A stretch of DNA of 64,000 nucleotides from DAOPXV01 sp964551445 (GCA_964551445.1 CAZKCG010000023.1:7038-71037), one strand, 5' to 3'; counted from the stretch's first letter, positions 42,958 through 52,553 are shown. The notes: generated by a model from the sequence alone, not told the origin. A program made the numbers and translations.

Positions 42958-44501
42958 ATATACCTCGTAAGATCCGGTCCGGATCCGGCAGTTATTTTTT
43001 TATCGAAGGGCGCCGAAACGGCTCCGACCGCTTTTTCAATTTTATTCGTTATGAAGGACGGATAGATGCCTATCGCGAACATGAGTATGATAAGCGGAGC
43101 CAGGCCCAGCTTTTCTGAAAAATTAAGGTCGGCCAGTCTTTCATTTTCAGGTTTCGTTATTTTTCCAAGGAACATGCGCTCATAGACCATGAGCATATAG
43201 ACCGCTCCGAGAATGACTCCCGTCGCGGCGAGTGAACCGAGCGCCCATGAAGAGCCGAAAGCTCCGAGCAATATTAAAAATTCCCCGATGAAGCCGTTGA
43301 GCCCGGGAAGACCGATTGATGAAAAGGTGGTTATGGCGAATATAGTCGAGTATAGGGGCATACACTTTGCCAGACCGCCGAATTCTGATAACTCCCTGCT
43401 GTGGCGGCGTTCATAGATGACTCCGACGAGAAGGAAAAGCGCTCCGGTCGATACTCCGTGATTTATCATCTGAATAATTGAACCCGATATGCCCTGGGCG
43501 TTAAGCGCGAAAATGCCGGCCGTGACCGCGCCGAGGTGGGACACCGAAGAATATGCTATTAATTTTTTAAGATCGGTCTGGGCGTATGACATGAGCGCTC
43601 CGTAAAACACGCCGAAGGCGCCGAGAAACATCATGTATGGCGCGAATTCGGCCGCCGCCTGCGGGAACATCGGAATTGAAAAACGGAGAAAACCGTAAGT
43701 TCCCATTTTCAGAAGGACGGCCGCGAGTATTACGGAACCGCCTGTCGGAGCCTCGACGTGCGCGTGGGCGAGCCAGGTGTGGAAAGGGAACAGCGGCACT
43801 TTTATCATAAAGGCTATGCTGAAGAAACAGAATAGAACGCGCTGCGACACCGGGTCGAAAATGAGTTTTGAAAGTTCGGATATGTCGAACGTCGTAACGC
43901 CGTTGACGCTCTGATGATAGCTTACGACCCAGAATATGGCCCAGAGCATGAAGACGGACCCGAAAACCGTATATAAGAAGAATTTAACGGCGGCGTGTAT
44001 CCGGTTCGGCCCGCCCCAGCATCCGATTATCAGATACATCGGTATGAGCATGAGTTCCCAGAACGCGTAGAATAATACCATATCGGTCGCGGTGAGAGCG
44101 CCTATCATGGTGAATTCGAGCAGGAAGTAAAGCGATATGTAATATTTAAGGTTCTTGAAAGCGCCCGTATCTATGGTCACGATGACTATCGGCGTGAGAA
44201 GCGTGGTCAAAAGGACCAGAAATAGAGAGAGGCCGTCTATTCCGACGCCGTAGTTAATATTCAGCGACGGTATCCATTTATATTTTACGGCGAACTGAAG
44301 TCCGGTCGAATTAGCGTCAAAGTTAAAATATGTATATAGCGATGCGATGAATATGGCCATTGCCATTATAAAAGCGGAGGATTTCATTTTTTCGCCCGGC
44401 GCCGTGCCGGAAAAAAGCGCCATTACTAACGCGGCCAGAAGCGACATTGAAAGCAGCACCGTTATTATGTTAACGCCAAGCGTCGTGAAAACCGTTTCCA
44501 T
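42939..44501 (-). CDS. nuoM: NADH-quinone oxidoreductase subunit M
   Basis: An antiporter-like complex I membrane subunit, 520 residues and about 14 helices. 'YAFWELMLIPMYLIIG' (conserved Glu), 'KVPLFPFHTWLAHAHVEAPTGGSVILAAVLLKMG' and 'DLKKLIAYSSVSHLG' are the NuoM signature. Its ribosome site GAGG overlaps the last codons of nuoL, which shows tight operon packing. Confidence 0.96.
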   Translation of the reverse strand: METVFTTLGVNIITVLLSMSLLAALVMALFSGTAPGEKMKSSAFIMAMAIFIASLYTYFNFDANSTGLQFAVKYKWIPSLNINYGVGIDGLSLFLVLLTTLLTPIVIVTIDTGAFKNLKYYISLYFLLEFTMIGALTATDMVLFYAFWELMLIPMYLIIGCWGGPNRIHAAVKFFLYTVFGSVFMLWAIFWVVSYHQSVNGVTTFDISELSKLIFDPVSQRVLFCFFSIAFMIKVPLFPFHTWLAHAHVEAPTGGSVILAAVLLKMGTYGFLRFSIPMFPQAAAEFAPYMMFLGAFGVFYGALMSYAQTDLKKLIAYSSVSHLGAVTAGIFALNAQGISGSIIQMINHGVSTGALFLLVGVIYERRHSRELSEFGGLAKCMPLYSTIFAITTFSSIGLPGLNGFIGEFLILLGAFGSSWALGSLAATGVILGAVYMLMVYERMFLGKITKPENERLADLNFSEKLGLAPLIILMFAIGIYPSFITNKIEKAVGAVSAPFDKKITAGSGPDLTRYICQKKY

Positions 44502-44504
44502 TAA

Positions 44505-46460
44505 TTACCTCGCGTAAAAAAGAATAAAGATCAAAAATACGGACAAGCCCAAAACCATCGCTGAAAGATAGCTTTGGATGTTTCCGTTCTGTATGTGAGA
44601 AATGACGCGGTTGAATTCGCCGAACACGCGCGCGGTGCCGTTGACCAGGCCGTTATCTATGAACGCCGCGTCGAAATATCTGTGCAGAGCCACGGATATT
44701 GAATAAAGCGGTTTTAATATGGTGTATTCATATATCTCGTCTATGAAGAACTTGTTTTTCTGAAGCGAGATTATGGGAGATAAGGCTTTTGAAGTTTTTT
44801 CAAGCAGCCTGTTCTTCTGGATATAAAACTTGTAGGCTATGAATAAGCCGGCAAAGGCAAGAAGCGTCGCCGCTCCCATCGTCGAATATTCGCGGGCGTG
44901 AGATATTTCAATGGACGAAGGAGCGTATTTCACGATCCCTTCGAGGATCTTCTCGAATCTGAGCGTTTTTGAGAAAGCGATAAAACCGGCGAAAATCGAG
45001 AAGAACGAAAGGATGTAAAGAGGTATCGTCATAAGAAGCGGCGATTCATGGACATGGTCGAAAGTTTTTTTATCGCCGCGGAATTCTCCGAAGAACACGA
45101 GGAACAACAGCCTGTGCATATAGATAGCGGTCAGAAGCGATGCGGCGCTCGCGATTATATAGAAAGCGACGTTGCCGTTCTTTCCAAAAAGAGAATATAG
45201 AAGGATCTCGTCTTTCGAGAAAAATCCGGACATTAAAGGCAGGCCGGCTATAGCGTAGGTGCCGATGAAGAAAGTGCGGAATGTGTGCGGGATCTTTTCA
45301 CGCAGGCCGCCCATCTTCATTATCTCCTGTTCGCCGTTCATTGCGTGAATTACGGAGCCTGAACCCAGGAACAGAAGCGATTTAAAGAAGGCGTGAGTGG
45401 CCAGATGAAATATGGCCGCCGCGAATGCGCCTGAACCGACGGCCGTGAACATGAGACCGAGCTGCGATACGGTCGAATAAGCCAGGACTTTTTTTATGTC
45501 AGTCTGGGCCATCGCGACGAGCGCCGCGAATAAAGCCGTGAACACGCCGGTCGCGGCTATAACGCTCATGGCGAGCGGAGAAAGCGTGAATAAAAAGCTC
45601 ATTCTTACGCACATGTAAACGCCGGCGGTCACCATTGTCGCGGCGTGTATGAGCGCCGATACGGGCGTGGGGCCGGCCATGGCGTCCGGAAGCCATACGA
45701 ATAGGGGAAATTGCGCCGATTTTCCGGTCGCGCCTATGAATAAAAGTATGCAGACCAGATCGAGTATCTTCATTCCGGCGAAATCGAAATTCTTGACCTT
45801 ATCGGTTATTTCAGCCATTATAGGGAAATCGAAAGAGGCCGGTAGTCCGGAAGAAACAAAGAGCCAGTAGAGTATGAAGGCGCCCGATAAGAAGGCGAAG
45901 TCGCCGACGCGGTTGGTTATGAAGGCTTTTTTGCCGGCGCGGGCTTTTTCGATATCGTCCCACCAGAAGCTGATGAGAAGGTAGGAACAAAGGCCGACGC
46001 CCTCCCAGCCTACGAACATCAGCGGGATGTTTTTGGCCATGACCAGAACTATCATGAAAAAAACGAAGAGGTTGAGATATGAGAAATATCTGTTGAAATC
46101 TTCGTCATGAAACATGTAGCCGATCGAATAAATATGTATCAGAAAACCTACGAAAGTTATTACCAGAAGCATTATGGCCGTCAGCTGATCGAACATGAGC
46201 GCCGCGCTTATATCGACGCCGCCGGTCTTTATCCATGTGAATAATTCTGAAACGAGCGCGTGCGGGGCCGTTTGAGTTGAAAAAGCGGAGAAGGCGAACA
46301 GCGATGAAAGCGTCGTGAGAAACGACAGCAGTATCATGATCGACGCGGCCGCGGAACAGAGTATGGCCGGTTTTTTCCCGCGCATGGCGAAACAATACGC
46401 CGCTCCGAGGAGCGGGAAAAGAGGTATCAGGCCTATAAGATCGAAAGTGACTTCTATCAT
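44505..46460 (-). CDS. nuoL: NADH-quinone oxidoreductase subunit L
   Basis: The largest antiporter-like subunit, 651 residues, with the C-terminal amphipathic lateral helix and final anchoring helix expected of NuoL. Motifs: 'VGWEGVGLCSYLLISFWW', 'KSAQFPLFVWLPDAMAGPTPVSALIHAATMVTAGVYM' and 'DIKKVLAYSTVSQLGLM'. All match functional NuoL proteins. Confidence 0.97.
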   Translation of the reverse strand: MIEVTFDLIGLIPLFPLLGAAYCFAMRGKKPAILCSAAASIMILLSFLTTLSSLFAFSAFSTQTAPHALVSELFTWIKTGGVDISAALMFDQLTAIMLLVITFVGFLIHIYSIGYMFHDEDFNRYFSYLNLFVFFMIVLVMAKNIPLMFVGWEGVGLCSYLLISFWWDDIEKARAGKKAFITNRVGDFAFLSGAFILYWLFVSSGLPASFDFPIMAEITDKVKNFDFAGMKILDLVCILLFIGATGKSAQFPLFVWLPDAMAGPTPVSALIHAATMVTAGVYMCVRMSFLFTLSPLAMSVIAATGVFTALFAALVAMAQTDIKKVLAYSTVSQLGLMFTAVGSGAFAAAIFHLATHAFFKSLLFLGSGSVIHAMNGEQEIMKMGGLREKIPHTFRTFFIGTYAIAGLPLMSGFFSKDEILLYSLFGKNGNVAFYIIASAASLLTAIYMHRLLFLVFFGEFRGDKKTFDHVHESPLLMTIPLYILSFFSIFAGFIAFSKTLRFEKILEGIVKYAPSSIEISHAREYSTMGAATLLAFAGLFIAYKFYIQKNRLLEKTSKALSPIISLQKNKFFIDEIYEYTILKPLYSISVALHRYFDAAFIDNGLVNGTARVFGEFNRVISHIQNGNIQSYLSAMVLGLSVFLIFILFYAR

Positions 46461-46465
46461 TTCAA

Positions 46466-46780
46466 CTATCCTTTTAACAGGTCGAGTTTATCTGACATTA
46501 CCGTTCCGCGGTGTCTGAAGACCGCTATCACGAGCGCGAGACCGAGGGCGGCTTCGCACGCGGCGATGACCATTATATAAAGCGAAGCAGTTTGAAAGGC
46601 GGAATCGCCGAACTGTCTTGAATATGCAAGTATTGTAATATTGGCTGCGTTTAACATGAGCTCGACGCACATGAAAAGAACTATTATATTTTTCCGGACT
46701 ATGAGCCCGATGAGTCCTATCGAAAATATCACGGCGGCGAATATAAGGTAATTATAAGTGTCTATTGCGAAAGGGGCCAT
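46466..46780 (-). CDS. nuoK: NADH-quinone oxidoreductase subunit K
   Basis: A 104-residue subunit with three membrane helices. 'MCVELMLNAANI' carries the conserved Glu of the E-channel, and 'IAACEAALGLALVIAVFR' the second conserved Glu. It starts on the last base of the nuoJ stop (TAATG), so translation is coupled. Confidence 0.96.
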   Translation of the reverse strand: MAPFAIDTYNYLIFAAVIFSIGLIGLIVRKNIIVLFMCVELMLNAANITILAYSRQFGDSAFQTASLYIMVIAACEAALGLALVIAVFRHRGTVMSDKLDLLKG

Positions 46781-47292
46781 TACCTGTCACCGTCCTTAGC
46801 GGATAACGTTACTACGCCGGCCATCGCCACGAGTATCAGGACGGAAAGCAGCTCGAACGCGAACGCGTATTTTGTGAAAACGGCCATTCCAACCTCGCGG
46901 ATGGTCCCGAAGGTTTCCGTGACCTTCGCGGCCTGTATACCCGGGCCGCTAAATGATATGGCGAGGGCGGCCATTATCGAGATAAGCATCGCCGTTATCA
47001 GGACCAGATTTATGATCCTGGCTGGCGAAGCCTTTTCGATCTCTTCGATATCGCGTTTTTCAAGCAGCATTATAACGAAGAGGAAAAGGACCATGATCGC
47101 GCCGGCGTAAACTAAGATCTGAACGGTGCCGACGAAGTGCGCGCCCATGACGAAATAAACCATCGCAATAGAGAAAAGGCACGCTATCATGGATACGGCG
47201 GAACTGACCGGATTTTTTAGCGCCACGACAAGCGCCGCCGTAACGGTCGAGATCACCGCGAATATTAAAAACAAAAGGTCTTTAATTATCAT
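46780..47292 (-). CDS. nuoJ: NADH-quinone oxidoreductase subunit J
   Basis: A 170-residue membrane subunit with five helices; 'AMVYFVMGAHFVGTVQILVYAGAIMVLFLFVIMLL' is the conserved NuoJ/ND6 core with the TM3 pi-bulge region. It overlaps nuoI by 4 bases (ATGA). The C-terminal loop is acidic/lysine-rich as usual. Confidence 0.95.
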   Translation of the reverse strand: MIIKDLLFLIFAVISTVTAALVVALKNPVSSAVSMIACLFSIAMVYFVMGAHFVGTVQILVYAGAIMVLFLFVIMLLEKRDIEEIEKASPARIINLVLITAMLISIMAALAISFSGPGIQAAKVTETFGTIREVGMAVFTKYAFAFELLSVLILVAMAGVVTLSAKDGDR

Positions 47293-47771
47293 TTTTCCGG
47301 GTCCTTCATTAAAAATTCCTTATCGTAAATAAGCTTTTCGCGAGAGTAGTCGCCAAGGTCGTAGAGCCCGGTGTCCATTCTGATGGCGTCGCAGGGGCAG
47401 GCTTCGACGCAGAGGCCGCAGAAGACGCAGCGCAGGATATCGATCTCGTAGCGCGCGGGATATTTTTCGTAATGCCCGTCCTCGTATTCGGCCGCCTCGA
47501 TGTGTATGCAGTCGGCGGGACACGCGGTGGAGCAGAGAAAACAGGCGACGCATTTCGGCGTGCCGTCGGGGCGTTTCATAAGGCGGTGGCGGCCTCTGAA
47601 TGTGTCGGGGATGGAGCGCTTTTCTTCAGGGTAGCTTATCGTCGGCATCTTATCGCGGTTCAAAAGGTTATAGATAAGATGTTTCGCCGTTATTCCGAGC
47701 CCCTTCGCTATTTCGGTTATGTAAAGGTTTTGGATCGGGCTCAGATCTTTATTTTTGTTTTTGTCTTCCAT
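47289..47771 (-). CDS. nuoI: NADH-quinone oxidoreductase subunit I (2x[4Fe-4S] ferredoxin)
   Basis: It carries clusters N6a and N6b in two CxxCxxCxxxCP motifs: 'CVACFLCSTACPADCI' and 'CVFCGLCVEACPCDAI'. 'RFRGRH'-like and 'RYEIDILRCVFC' sequences are NuoI-specific. 160 residues. It passes electrons from NuoG towards the quinone site. Confidence 0.96.
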   Translation of the reverse strand: MEDKNKNKDLSPIQNLYITEIAKGLGITAKHLIYNLLNRDKMPTISYPEEKRSIPDTFRGRHRLMKRPDGTPKCVACFLCSTACPADCIHIEAAEYEDGHYEKYPARYEIDILRCVFCGLCVEACPCDAIRMDTGLYDLGDYSREKLIYDKEFLMKDPEK

Positions 47772-47792
47772 AATTTATCGGCTTCTCCTGGA

Positions 47793-48908
47793 TTATTTTA
47801 TAAATAATATGACGGCAGCGGTTATAAATATGTTAGCCATCGCTATCGGAAACATATTGAGATAGCACAGTTTCATTACCTGGTCGTAGCGGAAGCGAGG
47901 AAGGGTCCAGCGGATCCATATATATAGCCATCCGAAGAACAGGGTCTTGGCCGAGAACGAAAATATCTGAAGTATCGCTGCGGGTATCGCGCCGACCAGA
48001 GCGACGAGTTTCGCGGTCGGAAGATATGGTATCTGATAGCCGCCGAAGAACATCGTGACGACGATAGCCGACATGGTTATCATTGAAATATATTCGGCCA
48101 TCATGAACATGGCGAATTTCAGAGCTCCGTATTCGAGATGATATCCGGCTACTATCTCGGCGTCGGCTTCAGGAAGGTCGAATGGCGTCCGGTTTGATTC
48201 GGCGTATGAGGAAATGAGAAATAATATGAACGCGACCGGCGATAAAAATATCCCCCAGTTCGGGATCGCGCCGAAGAGAAGGCCGCCCTGGCTTTCAACT
48301 ATGCCGTAGGGCTCCACGCCGGAATATATCATGAATATCGTGACAAGGGAGAGGCCGAGAGTTACCTCGTAGCTTAACATTTGAGAAGCCGAACGGACGG
48401 CGCCCAGGAGCGAGTATTTATTTCCGGAAGCCCAGCCTCCTATGACGAGGCCATAGACGCCGAGAGATGAAATAGCGAGGATGTATAAAATACCGGAATC
48501 GAGAGTGGCTATCTGAAGGGGGATCTTGAATTGTCCGATCACTATGGGAGCCGCGACCGGTATCACGGCGAACGTAAGCACTGCCGGAATAACGACGATG
48601 GCCGGCGCCAGATAATAAAAGAAAAGCTTTGCCCTGGCCGGCGCGAAACTTTCCTTCATGACCATTTTGATGGCGTCGTTTATCGGATGTAAAAGCCCCC
48701 AGAAAGTGAAGCCGAATATATTCGAGCGGTTCGGCCCGAGCCTGTCCTGGATGAAACCGGCGCCGCGGCGCTCGAGCCATACAAGTATCGGAACGCCCGA
48801 CATTACTACTATCGGAAAAATAATAGCCAGGGCCATCTTTACGATCACGGGGAAATATATCGTTAAAAATTCCGGCGTTAAAAAATATGCCGGAAGGTAT
48901 TCGTTCAT
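47793..48908 (-). CDS. nuoH: NADH-quinone oxidoreductase subunit H
   Basis: The membrane subunit that forms the quinone-binding cavity with NuoB/NuoD. 371 residues, about eight helices. 'LVWLERRGAGFIQDRLGPNRSNIFG' and 'ESNRTPFDLPEADAEIVAGYHLEYGALKFAMFMMAEY' are the family's diagnostic stretches with conserved acidic residues. It overlaps nuoG by 4 bases. Confidence 0.96.
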   Translation of the reverse strand: MNEYLPAYFLTPEFLTIYFPVIVKMALAIIFPIVVMSGVPILVWLERRGAGFIQDRLGPNRSNIFGFTFWGLLHPINDAIKMVMKESFAPARAKLFFYYLAPAIVVIPAVLTFAVIPVAAPIVIGQFKIPLQIATLDSGILYILAISSLGVYGLVIGGWASGNKYSLLGAVRSASQMLSYEVTLGLSLVTIFMIYSGVEPYGIVESQGGLLFGAIPNWGIFLSPVAFILFLISSYAESNRTPFDLPEADAEIVAGYHLEYGALKFAMFMMAEYISMITMSAIVVTMFFGGYQIPYLPTAKLVALVGAIPAAILQIFSFSAKTLFFGWLYIWIRWTLPRFRYDQVMKLCYLNMFPIAMANIFITAAVILFIK

Positions 48909-50482
48909 TTTTTAATATCACCTTTTTTGAATATTTCGAGGCGCGATACGATGTGGTCGAAAACGGAATTGGCCGAGGTGTAATGTGTCTTTAATCCGCA
49001 TGCCGACGACAGCGCGCCGAGCATTTCAGCGTTCTGCATGGCGTGAAGGTTTTTAGGAAATACGGCGGGATTATATTTTTGAAGCATGTTTTTGGAATTA
49101 AGGAAATGTCCCGAGGTTTCGGCCCACATTAAAAGCGGTATTAAAACATCTGAAGAAGCGGCCATGTTGCGTTCATGAGTGGTTATCGAAACGATGAAAC
49201 CGCATTTTTCGAACATCCCGCGGTGCGCCGCGAAAAATTGCGAACAGCCGGCCGAAGGGCCTATGAATACAATGGCGCTCAGGCGTCCGGCGGCGGATAT
49301 CTTTTCGACCGTATCGAAAGATATCGGGGATTTGCCCATTTTTTTCAGGATCTCTGAGATACCGGCTTTGTTGGGAGATTTATCCTTTGATATTAAATAA
49401 TTGTCGTGAAATTTGAATTCGTCGAAACCGTCTTCCTGATCTAAGACGGTGAAATTAGGAGTGTTTATGCCTTCGGTGAAAAGCCTTGCCGCGAGATAGG
49501 CTTCTTCGATCGAAAGATACTGTGAAATGATCACCCCGACGGCCCCGTGGCCGTATTTTTTAACTATGGCGGATAACTTTGAAGCCGTCTCCGCGAAGGC
49601 TTTTTCGTACGTGGCCTTCGTTCTTTTTTCAGCGTTCCTGGCGTTAATAACGGGTTCGAATATCCGGTCTTCTGAATGCACGAGGTTTTTGGAAAGCCTT
49701 CCGTGGTCGCACATGAACGGCCCGTTTATATCGTCGTTCCGATCTGGAAGTATGCGGTGGATGACATTGTCATTATGCTGGATGACGGTGTTGCAGCCGG
49801 TGGAACAGAAAGGGCATATTGATTTCGAACTTTTAAGATACCACGCGCGGCATTTGAACCTGAAGTCTTTCGAGGTCAGCGCACCGACGGGACATATATC
49901 GACGGTGTTCAAGCTGTAAGGGTTGTCGAGAGGCTCTCCCGGATATGTGGTCAGAGTGTTTTTAGAACCGCGTTTGGCCACGACCAGCTGCGGCGATTTG
50001 GCGATATCCTGCATGAAGCGCACGCAGCGTGTACAGAGAATGCAGCGTTCCTCGTCGTGAACTATTGTCGGGCCGAGCTCGACCGCCTTTTTCTTGTTCC
50101 ATTTTTTTTCTTCGAATCTGGAATCTTTCGCCGAATATTTGAAATAATTATTCTGGAGTGGGCACTCGCCAGCCTTGTCGCATATCGGGCAATCGAGAGG
50201 ATGGTTAGCTAATATGAATTCAAGCACGGCCGCGCGGGCTTTTTTGACCTTTTCGCTTTCGGTGTTAACGACCATTCCATCCGTCACCATGGTTGAACAC
50301 GCCGTCATGAGTTTCGGCGCTTTTGCTACTTCCACCATGCAGAGCCGGCATGAACCGACGTATTGAAGTTCAGGATGATAACAGAAATGGGGTATCTCGA
50401 TACCGGCCCGTTCAGCCGCGCGAAGTATGGTGTCGCTCGGGTTTGCGTTTATTTCTTTTTCGTTTATCGTTATCTTTGGCAT
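48905..50482 (-). CDS. nuoG: NADH-quinone oxidoreductase subunit G (compact form)
   Basis: The iron-sulfur subunit of the peripheral arm. N-terminal [2Fe-2S] site with 'SCRLC' (Cys pair) preceded by 'HFCYHPELQ'; His-Cys3 site 'HPLDCPICDKAGECPLQ'; 'ERCILCTRCVRF' plus 'CPVGALTSKDF'; then 'CPFCSTGCNTVI' for the extra N7-type cluster. A shortened molybdopterin-oxidoreductase-like domain follows. At 525 residues it is clearly smaller than the 700-900 residue NuoG of many bacteria, because the C-terminal domain is cut down. It overlaps nuoF by 13 bases. Confidence 0.93.
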   Translation of the reverse strand: MPKITINEKEINANPSDTILRAAERAGIEIPHFCYHPELQYVGSCRLCMVEVAKAPKLMTACSTMVTDGMVVNTESEKVKKARAAVLEFILANHPLDCPICDKAGECPLQNNYFKYSAKDSRFEEKKWNKKKAVELGPTIVHDEERCILCTRCVRFMQDIAKSPQLVVAKRGSKNTLTTYPGEPLDNPYSLNTVDICPVGALTSKDFRFKCRAWYLKSSKSICPFCSTGCNTVIQHNDNVIHRILPDRNDDINGPFMCDHGRLSKNLVHSEDRIFEPVINARNAEKRTKATYEKAFAETASKLSAIVKKYGHGAVGVIISQYLSIEEAYLAARLFTEGINTPNFTVLDQEDGFDEFKFHDNYLISKDKSPNKAGISEILKKMGKSPISFDTVEKISAAGRLSAIVFIGPSAGCSQFFAAHRGMFEKCGFIVSITTHERNMAASSDVLIPLLMWAETSGHFLNSKNMLQKYNPAVFPKNLHAMQNAEMLGALSSACGLKTHYTSANSVFDHIVSRLEIFKKGDIKK

Positions 50483-51714
50483 AATTTCTCAAACTCGTTC
50501 CTGAATTTTTTTATATAGGCCATCGACGGCATCGCGCATGCGTCGGATAAAACGCATATCGTCTGGCCCATCATGTTAGAACAGATATCTAAAATAAGGT
50601 CGATGTCGGATGTTTTCGCGCGCCCCTGATGGATCTTATTGAAGAGAAGTGAAAGCCATCTGGTTCCTTCGCGGCATTGAGTGCATTGCCCGCACGATTC
50701 GTGCGCGTAAAAGTCGGCGGTCCGGGCCGCTATCTTCGGGATGCTCTGGTCCTCGTCGATGACAATAACGCCTCCCGATCCGGCCATCGATCCGATCTTC
50801 GCGAGAGAATCGAAATCCATCGGCGTGTCGAGTTCTTCGGCGGTCATTATCGGCGCTGAAAGTCCTCCGGGAATGGCTGCCTTGAATTTTTTGCCGGTCT
50901 TCATTCCACCGGCATAATCGAATATGAGCTTTCGCAGCGTCACGCCCATCGGCAGCTCGTAATATCCGGGTTTTTCAACGTTGCCCGAAATACCGTAAAG
51001 CCTCGTTCCTGAATTGTTCGGCGTTCCGATGGATGCGTACCATTCCCCGCCCCGGTTGATTATCACCGGCACGTTCGCGAGCGTCTCGACGTTGTTTATG
51101 ACCGTGGGTCCCATGAAAAGTCCTGATACTGCAGGAAATGGCGGTTTAAGCCTCGGCTGACCGCGATGGCCTTCGAGCGATTCTATAAGTCCCGTTTCTT
51201 CGCCGCAGATATAGGCGCCGGCGCCAGCATGAGCATGAATATCGAGAGCAAAATCGCAGTTAAAAATTTTGGCCCCGAGATAATTTTTAGAATAACATTC
51301 ATCTATGGCTTCCTCGATTATTCTTAGCGCTTCGTGATATTCGCCCCTGATGTAAATATAGGCCGTGTTTATTCCGACGGCGTAACAGGCTATCATTATC
51401 CCTTCGAGCAGCATGTGCGGGTCTTTTTCGATTATCTGTTTATCCTTGAATGTTCCCGGTTCGCCTTCGTCGCCGTTGACTGCGAGGTATTTTGAGATCA
51501 TGGAGTCTTTCGGCACGAACGACCATTTTTTTCCGGTCGGAAATCCGGCTCCGCCCCTGCCGCGCAGTCCGCTTTTCATGACCTCGTTTATAACGTCGGC
51601 CGGTTTCATCTCTTTAAGGCATTTCGCGATAGCGGAATATCCGCCGCCAGCTTCGTAGGTCGAGAGTCTGCGTGAATCCTTCTTGTTGAAATTCTTAGTT
51701 AGTATCAGTTCCAT
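50470..51714 (-). CDS. nuoF: NADH-quinone oxidoreductase subunit F (NADH/FMN-binding)
   Basis: The NADH entry subunit. 'SGLRGRGGAGFPTGKKW' (NADH/FMN loop), 'VNGDEGEPGTFKDKQI', 'GAGAYICGEETGLIESLEG' and the [4Fe-4S] site 'ESCGQCTQCREGTRW' with a later Cys are intact. 414 residues. It is the first gene of this nuo operon; nuoA-E are not here. The start is ATG 51714, about 6 bases from the expected transcription start, so the mRNA is nearly leaderless. Confidence 0.96.
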   Translation of the reverse strand: MELILTKNFNKKDSRRLSTYEAGGGYSAIAKCLKEMKPADVINEVMKSGLRGRGGAGFPTGKKWSFVPKDSMISKYLAVNGDEGEPGTFKDKQIIEKDPHMLLEGIMIACYAVGINTAYIYIRGEYHEALRIIEEAIDECYSKNYLGAKIFNCDFALDIHAHAGAGAYICGEETGLIESLEGHRGQPRLKPPFPAVSGLFMGPTVINNVETLANVPVIINRGGEWYASIGTPNNSGTRLYGISGNVEKPGYYELPMGVTLRKLIFDYAGGMKTGKKFKAAIPGGLSAPIMTAEELDTPMDFDSLAKIGSMAGSGGVIVIDEDQSIPKIAARTADFYAHESCGQCTQCREGTRWLSLLFNKIHQGRAKTSDIDLILDICSNMMGQTICVLSDACAMPSMAYIKKFRNEFEKLCQR

Positions 51715-51726
51715 ATATGTTTAGAG

Positions 51727-51755
51727 ATTATATTTAAAAAGATAAATTTAGTCAA
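51727..51755 (-). promoter_or_regulatory. Sigma-70 promoter of the nuoFGHIJKLMN operon
   Basis: Minus strand TTGACT (51750-51755), 17 bases, TATAAT (51727-51732). The predicted transcription start near 51720 leaves only about 6 bases before ATG 51714 and no room for a Shine-Dalgarno. Confidence 0.8.
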
Positions 51756-51763
51756 GAAAAAAA

Positions 51764-52309
51764 TTACAGCCCGAGTATCTGACTTATTCTGCTCATGGCT
51801 ACGAGGGCTTCTCTTATGAATTCCTCGAGTTCTATTCCCAGTGATTCTATGGCCCTGATCTTTTCGCGGTTGACGCCGGCGGCGAATCTTTTTTCGTTGA
51901 ATCTTTTCAATATGGAATTAAAGTCTATCGCCGAAAGTTTTTTGTCCGGATGGATAAGCGCTCCCGCCACTATAAGTCCGGTTATCTGATCCGCCGAATA
52001 GAGCATTTTCGACATGTTATCGCCTTCGGGCTTGTCTTTTGGATGGTTCACAACGGCCGCTATTATCGTTTCCGAAAATCCGTTTTTGCGCAATATCTCC
52101 GCGCCCTTTATTCCATGGAGTTCAGGCGTTTCTTTGGTCATTTCGACGTCTATGTCGTGTACAAGTCCCGCCAGGCCCCATTCATCAACGTCTCCGTCGA
52201 AACGGGGAGCGAAATGCCTCATTACGCATTCGGCGGCTATCATGTGATTGATGAGGTTTTTGTTTTTCACGTATTGCTGAACTATTTCCAGAGCTTTGTT
52301 GCGATCCAT
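51764..52309 (-). CDS. HD-domain phosphohydrolase-like protein
   Basis: A 181-residue cytosolic HD-domain protein: 'NHMIAAECVMRHFA' (first His), 'GLAGLVHDIDVEM' (HD pair), 'HGIKGAEILRKNG' and 'VVNHPKDKP' give the metal-binding pattern of the HDIG group. It may act on a nucleotide or phosphate ester; the substrate is not indicated. ATG 52309 is 6 bases after GGAGG. It stands alone between the nuo promoter and its own promoter at 52467-52496. Confidence 0.88.
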   Translation of the reverse strand: MDRNKALEIVQQYVKNKNLINHMIAAECVMRHFAPRFDGDVDEWGLAGLVHDIDVEMTKETPELHGIKGAEILRKNGFSETIIAAVVNHPKDKPEGDNMSKMLYSADQITGLIVAGALIHPDKKLSAIDFNSILKRFNEKRFAAGVNREKIRAIESLGIELEEFIREALVAMSRISQILGL

Positions 52310-52466
52310 AAGTTCCTCCGTTATTTATGATTTTTGGCGTTTACTTTCTGTTTCGAGCGGACGGGCGGTTCAATGATAAGCATGAATCCCTTGCGCTTGT
52401 TTTTATGAACAATAACATGGAAGATCAGCACATAATTATTACCTATGGTCATTCTTTGACTTTTTC

Positions 52467-52496
52467 ATTATAACATACTTAGTGTTATAAAATCAA
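52467..52496 (-). promoter_or_regulatory. Promoter of the HD gene with overlapping inverted repeat
   Basis: Minus strand TTGATT (52491-52496), 18 bases, TATAAT (52467-52472). An inverted repeat TTATAACA (52468-52475) / TGTTATAA (52483-52490) covers the -10 and spacer, which suits a repressor site. The leader to 52309 is about 150 bases with no obvious structure. Confidence 0.5.
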
Positions 52497-52553
52497 ATTT
52501 TCAAGGTGCGTGGCATTATTTTTCGAAGGTATTCTACGGATGAGGGGCGTTCG

